From Gordionus sp. m RMFG-2023 (taxonomy: Eukaryota > Nematomorpha > Gordioida > Chordodea > Parachordodidae), in contig NC_088778.1 of the NCBI RefSeq assembly GCF_954871325.1, positions 18,007,666 to 18,071,665 on the forward strand: 64,000 nucleotides of DNA. The letters run 5' to 3'. The notes under the pieces were generated by a model. The model saw nothing but the letters and a program-made list of their open reading frames with translations. It had not been told where the DNA came from and did not search any database. Below, one piece after another: positions 11,641 through 22,486 of this stretch. Position numbers and translations under genes: made by a program. Each line of letters starts with the position of its first letter. Positions within the stretch are counted from its first letter, which is position 1.

Positions 11641-12530
11641 ATAAAATTGAACAGGAGTGAATAACTTTTGAAACTAGCGTCTATCAGCATGGCTAACACC
11701 TTAACCATATCGTTATTGAAAATCTATGATCCAATTTATTGCGCATATTTTGTTTGAGAAAAGATATAACGATATCATTATTAAGGAAATCAAGTGGTCT
11801 GTTATTTAACTGCGAAATAGTAGCAATATTTATGGATTCTTTTAGATATGATAAAAAAAATATACTATATAATTAAATGCATAGGAATTTGAGGATATCT
11901 TCCTCGAAATTCCAATCATTAAATAATGTTTCTTCATTCTATTTAATTAACATGATAATGGTTGGACCTTAATTAGCCCATTCACACTTTCTAGCATTAT
12001 TAAAATACTATGCCAATGTATAGACACATTTAGAAAGCAATCTCCAGTTTTTACGCCAATGGACTACTTAGTTTGGGGATTGGCTTTTGGGAGAACGATG
12101 AAATGAAAAAGGCACCTTGACAAAGTTAAGAAAAGAGAAGTGCGACGTATAAGGTGAAGATATGCATTACGAGCTGGGCGAAAAATTTTATATAATAACT
12201 TAAACCCTTTGTTTTAATTGATATATATATATATATATATATACTAGTTGTGGTTATAAGTTAACGCTTAAATAATTATTTCTGAGTTACCTTGTGAAAT
12301 TATATGTATATATATATTAATTGAAAGCTAAAGAATTAATAAGAAAGAAAAAATTAATTTAATATAATTTATTTAGTATCAGCTCTATATTTGTCTAGCT
12401 CTATAAAATAAAAGTTAAAATTAAACATTTTATTGATTCAATAAAAGTATCATTTTATTTGGTGCATAAATAGATAAATAAATATAAATAATTTTTTTTT
12501 TATAATATACGAATGTTAACATAACCTTAA
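11641..12530. other. No gene seen; includes an (AT)n microsatellite
   Basis: AT-rich sequence without coding signal. A perfect AT dinucleotide run occupies about 12,222-12,243. Confidence 0.5.
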
Positions 12531-12537
12531 AATACAG

Positions 12538-12638
12538 AGTTCATCTGCAGCGGCAGCAGCTTTCGCCATTCCTTCTCAATTATATCAACATTTTCACAAC
12601 GTTATCGGAAATTCGTCAGCCTTATTTAAAAATCAAAG
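12538..12638 (+). CDS. Possible TFIIA-L middle-region exon
   Basis: A GC-richer island in AT-rich DNA, preceded by an acceptor-like ATACAG. The open frame reads SSSAAAAAFAIPSQLYQHF followed by HNVIGNSSALFKNQ. The alanine-rich, low-complexity character fits the poorly conserved centre of TFIIA-L, and it lies just upstream of the first secure exon on the same strand. The 3' boundary is unsettled: a GTATAT donor near 12,639 leaves phase 1, whereas the next exon needs phase 2, which a weaker GTCAGC site about 27 bases earlier would give. The opposite strand is also partly open, so it may be a transposon scrap. Confidence 0.38.
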
Positions 12639-12944
12639 TATATGTTTATTATATGAGGCTTCTATTTTTATGGGAAAACATTTTTCAAAATCTCGCGATG
12701 TTGCATAAATAATAAATATTAAAGCACATGAATAGAATACAATACTAATTATCAACGCACGTTTTTGTTTGTAGGAGATTGTTTAAGCGATGCCCGTAAT
12801 AAATAGATGATTTTTTTTTCAACAAAATTATTTATTTAAAAACACTACCCTAATATATTATAATAAATAATAACATACATAAATAACGATAGGTAGTACT
12901 ACGAACACAAAAAAAACTATAGCGCCATCTACGGTCTCTATCAG

Positions 12945-13178
12945 CGATGGCAACAGTAAAACGACCCACATCGTTCAAATAGATGGCAAATACGATGACA
13001 ACGAAGAGGACGAGTTTGATGAACTAGAGCCAAGTGGGGAAGTGGGTCTTTATAAGAAATTTAAAAAAGCCGGTCGCCCTCTCAAACGTCAAACTCTTGA
13101 AAAACAACAACCCAAACATAAAAAAATTGTACGCGACATGAAGAGCAAAAAAATCCAATTTGGACTCAAAGTTGAACA
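12945..13178 (+). CDS. TfIIA-L: TFIIA large subunit, exon with VQIDG motif and basic linker
   Basis: Internal exon of 234 bases, flanked by CTATCAG and GTAAGT. It enters one base into a codon and leaves after two. The product begins DGNSKTTHIVQIDGKYDDNE, matching the TFIIA-L region where an LDG/VDG motif precedes the acidic tract. An acidic run (NEEDEFDELEP) follows. Then comes a strongly basic stretch of about 45 residues (KKFKKAGRPLKRQTLEKQQ, then KHKKIVRDMKSKKIQ) that I do not know from insect or vertebrate TFIIA-L and that may be lineage-specific. Codon use is visibly GC-richer than the flanks. The reading frame continues correctly into the exon at 27,807. Confidence 0.78.
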
Positions 13179-14070
13179 GTAAGTCACAACATCATCTTAT
13201 AAATATCTTTATAACTTCCGCCAATAACTTGATTACTATACATAATAATAGTGTGAGGTGCAGACGTGATCGTATACATTGTTTTATTTAAATGAAGAAA
13301 TCTTGGGATTAAGTTTATTTTCGATTTTCTATTAAAAAATTTCAATGATCTATAAATGTTATTATATGTATGATGAAGGAGATATAGAATATAAGTCAAC
13401 ATGATCAAAATCGTCTCGTGGATAGTTTCCATAGTTTTTTGGCCTGGTTTGTAATTATTTTTACTCGATCCTATCCTGAAAATATATTTTATACAAGTTG
13501 TCCATCCCAGCATGTAACAATTTTTTGTAAGAAAAACTATAAAAATTTTCTTAATTATCAGTTTTACAAACATTTTCAAAACTTGAGTCGATAAAAATGT
13601 TTAGCACAAATTTTTCTGGTCTGACCAAAAAATCTTTTTGCACTTATTTTTATATATTCACTATTCTATTACAATTAACACTGAATTATTTTTGGTAACT
13701 TTAATTTATTATTAACAATCAAACATATCTATTTACTGATTTTTCATAAAATTTTAATACAATGCGGTCATTATATTTTGATATATTTTTATAATTTCAA
13801 GCTAATATTTTGATTTAATATTTGAAATTAAATTAATATTTGAATATCTAAATTCTAAATATATAAATAATACAGTAAATTAACAAGAAACTAAACAAAT
13901 TATTTATGATATCCAATAACAAATACACAATATAGATCAAACAATGATTTATAATTGTTATTAATTTTATAAAATGTAAAAAGTAAAAGTTATCTTTTTT
14001 TTAACAAATAATCAATTAACATTTAATTTTCATCTAAACAGTAAAAAATAAAATAATAATATAAACAATT
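13179..14070. other. Start of the first long TFIIA-L intron, no gene seen
   Basis: AT-rich intronic sequence. A 131-residue minus-strand frame at 13,184-13,579 is hydrophobic, AT-codon-biased and without recognisable motif; it is probably fortuitous. Confidence 0.5.
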
Positions 14071-14130
14071 AATTTTATGCAACCAATTTATATTTGAAAA
14101 AATAAATTAATCTGCAATATAGCACAACAC
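13950..14130. repeat. Dispersed repeat, copy A (paralogous to 26,345-26,490)
   Basis: Shares AAATGTAAA.AGTAAAAGT, CATTTAATTTT and AATCTGCAATAT in order with the sequence just right of the 0.8-kb-TIR transposon. Here the site is uninterrupted, so it serves as an empty-site comparison for that insertion. Confidence 0.6.
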
Positions 14131-14320
14131 CTTTTTGCCCTTTAATTTTGATACTTCTGTGGGTTTTCTTATTCAAGCGCTCTTCCAGCGGTTCTATTTC
14201 AACCATCGGCATCACGTCAGACAAAACAGCGGTCGTGAGTGTTGCGGCTGTCTGTACCATGATGGGTTCATTATGATCCACTTCCTTGAGTTGTGTTTTC
14301 TAAAATACTCAATTTTTTTT
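14075..14320 (-). pseudogene. Unidentified coding-like segment, copy 1
   Basis: Minus-strand frame, GC-richer than its surroundings, preceded by an acceptor-like TATTTTAG. It reads KTQLKEVDHNEPIMVQTAAT, then TTAVLSDVMPMVEIEPLEER and KKTHRSIKIKGQKG. I do not recognise the family. A second, more decayed copy lies in the same orientation at about 15,455-15,590 (KEVEPIM.PTASTLTT.). The two copies flank an inverted hAT fragment, so this is probably part of a transposon (an N-terminal exon or captured sequence) rather than a host gene, but a host exon is not excluded. Confidence 0.4.
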
Positions 14321-14329
14321 AAATAAAGC

Positions 14330-15410
14330 TTTTAAGTTAGTTTTGATCTATTTATATTGACAACTTTTTTTACTTATGCTTAATTTCCTAAATGATTTGT
14401 GAGCAAAATCTCATCTCTATAGGGTTAGCAATACCTATATATTATTATTTCATATAAGATAAGAGATAGAGGCATTTATTATTATTATTATCATTTAATA
14501 TAGCATATTAAAATAAATCTATTCACTTATATTTCTAGATATGAATAAAATTAATAATCTATATCATGATCCTCACTACTAGGAGAAGGAAGATGGTAAA
14601 TAGTTTAAAACTAAACCCAGATTTTCATTAATATATCTTCTTATAATATCAATAGGAGATGATGGTTATTGATGCATTATTACATTTTGATTTTGATACA
14701 AATATTGAAGATAAAGAAAAGGCTCAATCATCTACCAGCTCAGTCTCTTATTGTCAAGATGCAACCAGTATGAGATTTATAAATATAAAAAATTCTTTTT
14801 TCTTTAATCTTTCAAAATAAAAGTTGAATGACCTTGTTATCAATATTGATATAACCAAAAAGGAATCATATAAATAGACATTAAATTATAGCTGGTGATG
14901 TTTCTCTAACTGGTTTTTATTACTGAATTTCTATAATTTTACTGGTAAACTTTATTTAATAATGCAAATCAGGGTTGGTCACTACATTATAGCAAATACT
15001 TGTGTCTTAAATACAAGATAGAGAATTTTGTATGTGTTCATTTTCAGTGCCCTTACTTCCTCTAGATTTGCCCATCCTGATGACCATTATCTAGGTGAAA
15101 TGCTCATTTAGAAACATCTCGCATCATTTATGAGAATTTTGATATTTTTCTAATAGGACTCATAACTCAGAGGTTTCCACTCATGATTCAGTCGAAGCAT
15201 CGGGTCTTTTATCTTAATGCGTTAATATAAATTACGTTATATAGCCATTATAATTTATGAGTTATTATTAATGATCCACTAAATAAGTATCTAGGATGTT
15301 AAAAATTGTATTGATTCTATGATCAATTTATTAATTCTTTTGATTTGATTTGAATTAAGGCTGAAAAACATTAAGCAAAATTTACCTCATCTCCCAAAAT
15401 TCAACAAGGG
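14330..15410 (+). pseudogene. Inverted partial copy of the 15.6-18.1 kb hAT
   Basis: This is the reverse complement of most of 16,290-18,130, diverged by substitutions and indels. Matching landmarks include the GATGATGGTTATTGATGC segment against 17,840-17,810 and the CTCAGAGGTTTCCACTCATG segment (about 15,170) against 16,505-16,485. The middle part of the other arm (about 16,570-17,450) is absent here. The pair forms an imperfect inverted repeat with a loop of about 0.9 kb. Confidence 0.7.
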
Positions 15411-15454
15411 TACATAAAACGCCTACAAATTTTCAATACTTTCTTATCGTCAGC

Positions 15455-15590
15455 GGTTCTGTTTCAATCATTAATGTCATGTCAAACAAAAGTTATGTGG
15501 TCGTTAGTGTTGAGGCAGTCGGTATCATAATGGGCTCCACTTCCTTTTGAGTTAGGCTTTCTAAAATAATCAGGGTTTTAATTAATTCCT
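15455..15590 (-). pseudogene. Unidentified coding-like segment, copy 2
   Basis: Direct repeat of 14,185-14,320 in the same orientation. It shares (C/G)AGCGGTTCT.TTTCAA, AATGGGCTCCACTTCC and CTAAAATA.TCA, but its reading frame is broken. It lies immediately downstream (minus strand) of a hAT transposase C-terminus. Confidence 0.45.
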
Positions 15591-15616
15591 GCTTTACCAA
15601 ACAAATAATTAGGCAT

Positions 15617-18130
15617 TCATATAATTTTTGCTATTTTTATTAAAAATTTGTAAATGTAATATGAATACAAAATAATACTATAATATGAATATACAAAATA
15701 ATACTCTAATATAACACGACGATTTATTTTATATGAATTAAAATATAAATTCTGTATAATTCTTTTTTCATAAGCAATGAATACTAAATTTTGTTTACGC
15801 TGATCTTTCAACAATTCTCTAGTGCTTGATAGAACTCTCTTTACTGTAGAGAATGAGGCCTCACAATAAGCCGTTGATACCCCAATGATGATGGCTGCTG
15901 ATTAGCATTTAAAAATTCTTTAAATGCAAAATGATATTTGTTTAATACATAATATTTAGGACATTTTCAAAATTATGTGTCTTTAACTTCTTCAGCTAAT
16001 AATCCTTTTGCTATTTTCTTTTCATGATGTCACGTTTCCATATTTAAGTTTGATAATGATTCTAATGGGACCATTTTATCTGATATAAAATAATCAGGGT
16101 CGGGGGGGGGGGGCAATGTATTAAAACACAATAGAAAATTATAATCATCTTATGTAAATCTATCTAAAAAACGTTCAACAAAGTAATCAATAATATCATA
16201 ATAATTCTTTTTTAAAGAACTCCAATTCGAGGCTTTTTCACAATCAAATTAAAATTAGGTCTCGATTAATAAAGTAGGCTTTTTACGTACCGTTATGATT
16301 TTTGGGGGATGAGATTAAATTTCGTTTAAAGTTTTTCAGCCTTAATTCTAATCAATCCAAAAGCATTATCGCTTTTATTTTTTAATAAATTGATCATGGA
16401 ATCAATACAATTTTTAGCATCCACTAGATTATACTTATTTAGTGGAACTATTATTATTAATATCTCATAAATGGCTTCTACTGAATCATGAGTGGAAACC
16501 TCTGAGTTAAGAGTTTTATTTGAAAAGTAAAATAATAGTTCACCTAGCCTCAAAATCCTCATAAATGATGCAAGATGTTTCTAAATAACCAGTCCACCTC
16601 TGGTCTAAAAGTCTCTTAAGAGTATGGCCTGTATATTTACATTAGTAATGCTTTTAGCAGAAAATATTGTAAATTAATAATTTCTATTAAATTTTCTTGG
16701 ATTTCTCCAGAAAAATATAGCGAATAATTATGCCTAGGTTTTCACAACCTGATGCATCTTTTGTCTCACCAGCCTTAAGATAAAAATAAGGCATCTCACT
16801 TTTGTTATATTGGCACCATATCTGCCATATAAATTTTATTTCGTTTTGAATCTGGGGTGATTATTTTGGGTATTAATTTCATAAGGATGGTATATGAAAA
16901 CATTGCTATAAATAGTCCAGAATAATAAATTATGTTTGCATCTTTTGCAGCATCCGTAATTTTTGCACGAAAAGGTAGCTTCTGTATGCGAAATAACATC
17001 AAATCAAATATTGATATAAGATATTAACAATTACGGTTAATTTGACTTAACAAAATTCTTGTTATCTCAGTATCTTTATTTATATTAAGATTATCATGCC
17101 AAATTATTGTTGAAAGTAAATGAGCTTTTGAGCTTTCATATTTTAGCAGTCCCTTCTTTGCAGTTAATTCATTTTTTTAATAGCTCAATCCCTTTTGTCC
17201 AAATTCATTGGGCTACACAAGTATTTCCTAGATGGAAAACAAAAAGCAGCGTCAGCCTCTACACTGTACTCCAACCAGTCGTGACTTCTATGCCATGAAG
17301 CCTTCCATGGATAATTTTTTTTCACGTAAATGGTTAATTTGTTTTGCTTTGGTTCATTCTAACCAAGGTCACCTGAGATTTGAATTGAACTTGGAATCAT
17401 TAAAAGACTTTTTCGACAGTAAAAATATTATAATTTTTTAAACTGAAAGGAAGGAAAGGAGCATAAATAGATAATGGTCATCAGGATGAGCAAATCTAGA
17501 GGAAGTAAGGGCATATTGAAAATGAACTCATACAAATTCTCTATCTTGTATTTAAGACACGTATTTAGTAAAATTATAGAAATTCAGTAATAAAAACCAG
17601 TTAGAGAAACACAACCAGCTATCATTTATTGTCTATTTATATGATTACTTTTTTAGGTTATAACAAGGTCATCAACATTTTATTTTAAAAGATCAAAGAA
17701 AAAAATAATATATTTTATATTTATAAATCTTATACTAGTTGCATCTCTACAATGAGAGACTGAGCTGTTAGATGATTGAGTCTCTTCTTTATCTTCAATA
17801 TTTAAATCAAAATATAATAATGCATCACCATCATATCCTATTGATATTGCCAGAAGATCTATAAATTGAAAAATCGGGTTACGTTTTAAACTATTTACCA
17901 TCTTCCTCTTCCTGAGAGTAGTGAGGATGATCTAGTTTATTAGCTTTATTATAAACTTCATACTTTTCTAGAATTATGAGTGAATATATTTATTTTAATT
18001 ACTATACTAAATGATAATAATAAATGATTGTCAACCCTGTAGAGATTATATTTTGCTACAAGTCAGAGTCACAAATCATTTAAGTTAAGATTAAGTAAAA
18101 AAAAGTTGTTTAATTTAAATGAATTGATCA
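15617..18130 (-). pseudogene. hAT transposase fossil (ZMYM1-like), minus strand
   Basis: The C-terminal hAT block lies at about 15,900-15,620: IIIGVSTAYCEASFSTVKRV, then LSSTRELLKDQRKQNLVF and KRIIQNLYF, matching the STAYCEASFS.LKR signature of ZMYM1-like hATs. Upstream pieces are 16,326-16,562 (EVSTHDSVEAIYEILIIIVP) and 16,805-17,002 (KLPFRAKITDAAKDANIIYY). Frames shift repeatedly. The segment 17,680-18,130 is non-catalytic but shared with the inverted copy. A run of about 13 G lies at 16,101. The element is dead; its ends were not resolved. Confidence 0.65.
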
Positions 18131-18207
18131 AAATTAACTTGAAAACTTTAACAAAAGTATATACCTTCAACTTCTTCCTCCAAGTCTAGATAATGGTATG
18201 TACTATC

Positions 18208-19063
18208 CAGGCTTGTTAATCGATCCTTTTAAAAAAATCGAATCCCGATCACGATCTTTTCAAAAAAAAAGGATCGAAATCCAGGATCGACCTTTTTTTT
18301 AAAAAAAGGATCGCGATCACGAGCAGATCCTTTTCTTTTTTAAATTTCTGAAAGAAATTACTGATTGATTCAAAATTAAATAATATAAAAATAAATTTTT
18401 TATCGTATAAATTTATTGTAATTGAATAATATAATATATGTATAACAATATTTATTTATAATTAAAATTATAAATTTTTTCTAAGTTATCATTTAAACAT
18501 CAAAGTCTTTCATTAAGCACATGATTTGCTTTACTAAACAAGCGCTCCACAGGAGCGCTTGATGGCAAAGGTTTGTTATATTCAATAAATATATTTGGGT
18601 GAATGATTGCTACCAATATGTTACTGTCATACAGTGAAGGAGATCTATATTAAGAAATGATAATTTATAATACATCAATAGAGGATGTATCTTCTATATC
18701 TATAATGGAGGATTATTAAAACCTAGAATTTAATATAATTAAATAAATAAAACTTGTAGGCTCTAAATTTCATTCTAGATAAAATTTAGGAAATTGTTGA
18801 AATATAAAATATGGTGGAATGGAAGTTGATAAAATATGATGTTGATAGATATTTTTTTAAAAATTAGTATTTTAATATAATTCCAATTTATTTTATTTAT
18901 TACATTTTAAGTAAATAGTTAATTTTTAAAAGGATCAGGATCGAATATTAAAAAAAATGATCTCGATCACGATCCTTAATTTAAGTCAGGATCATAAATC
19001 CGGGAAAATAGACAAATTTGGGATCGAATCCAGGATCGGCGATCTTTTGATTCGATCCTTTTG
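18208..19063. mobile_element. Deleted hAT element with GGATCG subterminal repeats
   Basis: Flanked by an exact 8-bp duplication, GTACTATC (18,200-18,207 and 19,064-19,071). The left end is CAGGCTTGTTAATCGATCC and the right end is GATTCGATCCTTTTG. Near both ends the motifs GGATCG, GATCACGATC and their inverses recur many times (18,225-18,335 and 18,930-19,055). The 856-bp body retains only the minus-strand C-terminal hAT block, so it moved, if at all, with help from a full-length relative. Confidence 0.85.
18500..18660 (-). pseudogene. hAT dimerisation-domain remnant
   Basis: Minus-strand frame reading RSPSLYDSNILVAIIHPN, then NKPLPSSAPVERLFSKANHV: the hAT C-terminal dimerisation signature. 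No catalytic segment is present in the element. Confidence 0.7.
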
Positions 19064-19209
19064 GTACTATCAGTCACTGACTTACCATGTTCAAGAAGAG
19101 ATTTGTCTTTTTGACGAAAGAATGTGGAAATAACGCTTTTTTTCATGAAACGAGTGAATGAATATTTTATAACTAATATTTTTATAGGTATGTTCTTTAG
19201 ATATCTGCA

Positions 19210-22010
19210 AAAGTAGCCTCGAATTTCGGCACGGGCCTATTTTTTTTTATAAAAAACCGGGTTCGGGCTAAATATATTTAAATTTATCAATTTTATTTTG
19301 AATTTTTTATGTAAAATAAAAATATTTGATTATATTTATAGGAACTAGACGCCATATGACATATATCTTTTACTATGAGTAATTATAATTTTTAAAAAAA
19401 ATTAATTTCTATATTTAAATAAATTCGACCTGAAATTTTTTTAAAACAAATTTTGGGTTCAGGCCGGCAAAACTTTTTTAAAAGATTTTGGGCCGGTGTA
19501 ACGTATGAAAGTGATCTATGAGATTTCGAAATCTCCCATCAAAATCCCACAGGTTACGTGTGAGATTTTGATGTAAATGACCCCCAATGTTTTTGAACTA
19601 TAAATCTAAGTAAAAATTTCCATGACATGAATTTAAAATGATTAATATTATGATATAGAGACAATAATGGTATAAAACCTAACATTATTATAATCTATGT
19701 TAAGGATATAATAAAACTTCTCTTTAATATATGTAAATTTAATTGCATATAATTAAATAGTCGATTAAATTATATACAAATAAAATTGCACTTTAAACAT
19801 GTAGTTGATAATCTTGTTTGTAAGATTCTACATTACCTACCCTGAAAATGTCGGTTCGAATCCATGAATATCCAGCTGTTTTTTTTATTGTAAATTTGAT
19901 TGTTTTGCTTTTTTTATTTATCTTAGCAAAACTCGGTATATTATCTAAAAACCTGTTGCTGCCTATCTATAGTATGTATTTTATACCAAAAAGTGTCTGG
20001 GATATGGTTCTGATTATTGATACGCTTCAATCAACAATCACTAGTTATCATTTGTTATAATTGGAATTATAGTCTAGTAATATTGAGGAAGGGAACAGAT
20101 CCTTACTAACATTTTAATTTATACAATATGAAATTTATAAAATAATATTGTAAAACAAATTTAAGTTAATTAAGTAGATCCAAATGGGAAGACTCCGATC
20201 CCATACCTATCCAGAGGCGCCTTAACTCTTCCTCCTCAGATTTCCTATAAAAGATACATCTTTCGATCGACATTAATTTATTGACAAAGCTCTTACATGA
20301 CAGAAAATTTAATAAAGCAAACCATTCTTTTCTACCTAACTTTTAAAAATCAGTACCCACCCTCTGTAAACACTGACAATAAGATAAATTCTTAACCTGG
20401 CTTAATCTTAAAATATAATTATATATAAGTAATGCTTATTTTGTTTGAATATAATATTTTAAAGATAATTCATCCTATATTATTTTGTACTTATATTTGT
20501 ATTGGGTCACCAATATTAAAATAATCTTCTTGGCATCTTATAGAAAAATTCAATGAAAGAATAAGAAGAAAGATAAAGAACTTTTGATATAATTATTTAT
20601 AATATATTGCACATCATAATGTATATATTGAATTTTATTTAAAAAGTACAACTTTCATTAAAAATATGTTTCAGGCAGAATAATATGAATGAAATATATT
20701 TATATTTTTTTATAAAAAAAAATTAAATCTTAATAAAAATATATTAAATAGGGATTAGATGGAAGATAAATTATAATATGAATGAAATATTTATATTTTT
20801 ATAATATAAATTATTTAATCTTAATAAAGATATATTAAATAATGGTTGGAAGATAAATTATTGCAATCAGAAACATTTTTAAAATGGTTTCCTCCATTTT
20901 TAATATTATCATTCTGTGTCAGAAGCCCATATCTATCCTGTCATAACATTATTTATGACAAGTTTTTACATCCATTTTTTTGTTTTTGCTGTAATTAATT
21001 CTCAATTACTTTTCCCATCATGTTAGCACAAATTGTGGCATCCATTGTCAATAATATGAGAATTTTGTACCTGATCTCTTCACTAATCACCCTAAATTTA
21101 TATAAAGCAAAATAAAATAAAATTTTATATTAATATGTTTTACTTTTACCTATAAAAACAATTCCCATCACCTCCAAGATGGTGGGCTCACCAAGTTGTT
21201 TCCCATAGTCTACATTCCAACAACATTTGGGAGACTTTAGACCATATATCTTGGCATATTTTTCACATGCCTTGTTGTAGGAAAAATAATATCTAGGGAT
21301 ATTCTAATTCATTTATTATCAAAATCATCCAATTCTGTATATGTAATTAATTTAAACAAATCAAATATATATAACATTACCCATGGGAGTCTTTGGATTG
21401 ATAAAATCCAAGTCAAACTTGATATTTTCATCTTCAAGCCCAACATTTTGGGAACCACTATCTAAAGGCAATACAATAAATTCTTTTAAATTGCGTAGAT
21501 TGTAATTTGTTTTTAATATGAAATTCTTTGTTGTTGCTAATTCATATACACCTTGATATACAATAAATAATTTATTTAATATAATATTATTACCCTTCTC
21601 AAATATTTTAGATCAAATAAAAGCTTAACCATGAGTTCAACATCCCCCCCCCCCCACCTTTCCATAGAGAGGAAAAAAAGATTTCAAATCAAAATGTATT
21701 ATAGAGAAATGTTTTCAATTTGAAGCATCATTCAAATCTGACGTTTTAAATTAATTTAAGCTATTAAGCATATTGAAATCCATAATGTGATATTTTAAAA
21801 AAAATGAGATTTTGAAATATTTAAATGGCCCCCAATATATTTGAAGCGACAAAAATCAAAATCTCATGAAATCACTTTCACACGGTATTAGTAAGGCGAT
21901 TTTGATGGTGTGAGATTTCGAAATCTCACGGTGATCACTTTCACACATTACACCGGGCTTGAAAAATTAGGCATGAGTAAATTATAATATACAATGTTTA
22001 ATTCAAAATT
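19210..22010. mobile_element. GGCC-rich small element split by later insertion
   Basis: The left half (19,210-19,493) has CACGGGCC, ACCGGGTTCGGGC and GGCCGG motifs separated by T runs, as in the other small elements of this family. The right half (from 21,956) resumes with GGGCTTGAAAAATTAGGC. The unit at 19,494-21,955 sits between them. Confidence 0.45.
19494..21955. mobile_element. TIR-bounded unit, superfamily unresolved
   Basis: The left end, CGGTGTAACGTATGAAAGTG, is matched in inverse at the right end (CACTTTCACACATTACACCG), and the palindrome GAGATTTCGAAATCTC follows at both ends. The flanking bases GGC on each side (19,491-19,493 and 21,956-21,958) could be a 3-bp target duplication. 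A block around GGCCCCCAAT or GACCCCCAAT occurs in the same orientation near both ends (about 19,580 and 21,830). Two solo MITEs, or one MITE split with a duplicated middle, are therefore alternatives to a single 2.46-kb transposon. Confidence 0.5.
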
Positions 22011-22172
22011 ATTTATATAACGTCTTACTCTTATTTCTTTGGCCTCTGCTTCCTCCTGTTAAAAATTTTAATTTACATGAATCCTTCATATTGTTATCTT
22101 TGCCACAACACTCATGCTTACGTCCTTTTTGAATTTACTTTGATCCATTAATTTTGATAAGTATGTATCCAT
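20160..22172 (-). pseudogene. Unidentified multi-segment coding stretch
   Basis: Minus-strand segments with coding character, separated by short GT..AG intervals. In order: MDTYLSKLMDQSKFKKD (22,172-22,119); EEAEAKEIR (about 22,058-22,032); KHFSIIHFDLKSFFPLYG, then DVELMVKLLFDLKYLRR (about 21,720-21,600); VYELATTKNFILKTNY, then PLDSGSQNVGLEDENIKFDL (about 21,553-21,385); YYFSYNKACEKYAKIYGLKS, then CCWNVDYGKQLGEPTILEVM (about 21,303-21,151); VISEEIRYKILILLTMDATI (about 21,090-20,985); and a tail, RKEWFALLNFLSCKSFVNKL, then EEEELRRLWIGMGSE, with stop near 20,160. I do not recognise the protein. The junction phases I could test do not agree, so it is decayed or my boundaries are wrong. The first two segments lie outside the TIR unit. 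Confidence 0.45.
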
Positions 22173-22412
22173 CAGAGACCAGCAAGACAGACCCCGGACC
22201 AGTCCATATTTTAATTTATATCCGGGCCGACCTGAATTTTTTTTTGTAAATACCGAGGTCGGGCCCAAAATTTTTTTTTAAAAAAAATATCTGGGAGCCG
22301 ATTTTAAAGCCAAATTTTTTAAATCTCCATTATTAGCTATAAAAATTTAAAATAAATAAAATATATTTAAAAAAAATCCAGGCCGGGCCATGAGTATCTC
22401 AGCAGGTCTCTG
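22173..22412. mobile_element. 240-bp hAT-type MITE, CAGAGACC...GGTCTCTG ends
   Basis: Termini are CAGAGACCAGCA and the inverse GCAGGTCTCTG. The 8-bp flanks are GTATCCAT (22,165-22,172) and GCATCCAT (22,413-22,420), one mismatch apart. The body holds repeated CCGGGCC-type motifs among T/A runs. It is non-coding. Best-defined member of the small GGCC-rich family seen at 9.2, 19.2, 32.0, 34.7, 38.6 and 39.2 kb. Confidence 0.82.
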
Positions 22413-22486
22413 GCATCCATTATAGTAGAACTTGAAATGCATTCAAAATAAATGACTGCCATGAAAAATTTTATAATTTGGTAAAA

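Noticed and set aside
12530-12640. Reading the GC-rich island on the minus strand (ENVDIIEKEWRKLLPL) as a transposase piece
   Set aside because: The plus-strand alanine-rich frame with an upstream acceptor fits the neighbouring TFIIA gene better, though not decisively.
13184-13579. 131-codon minus-strand ORF next to a TFIIA exon
   Set aside because: Hydrophobic, AT-driven composition, no motif, and antisense to the beginning of an intron; probably chance.
19840-19870. GGTTCGAATCC, a perfect tRNA B box
   Set aside because: The flanking bases do not form a T stem and no A box lies at the right distance.
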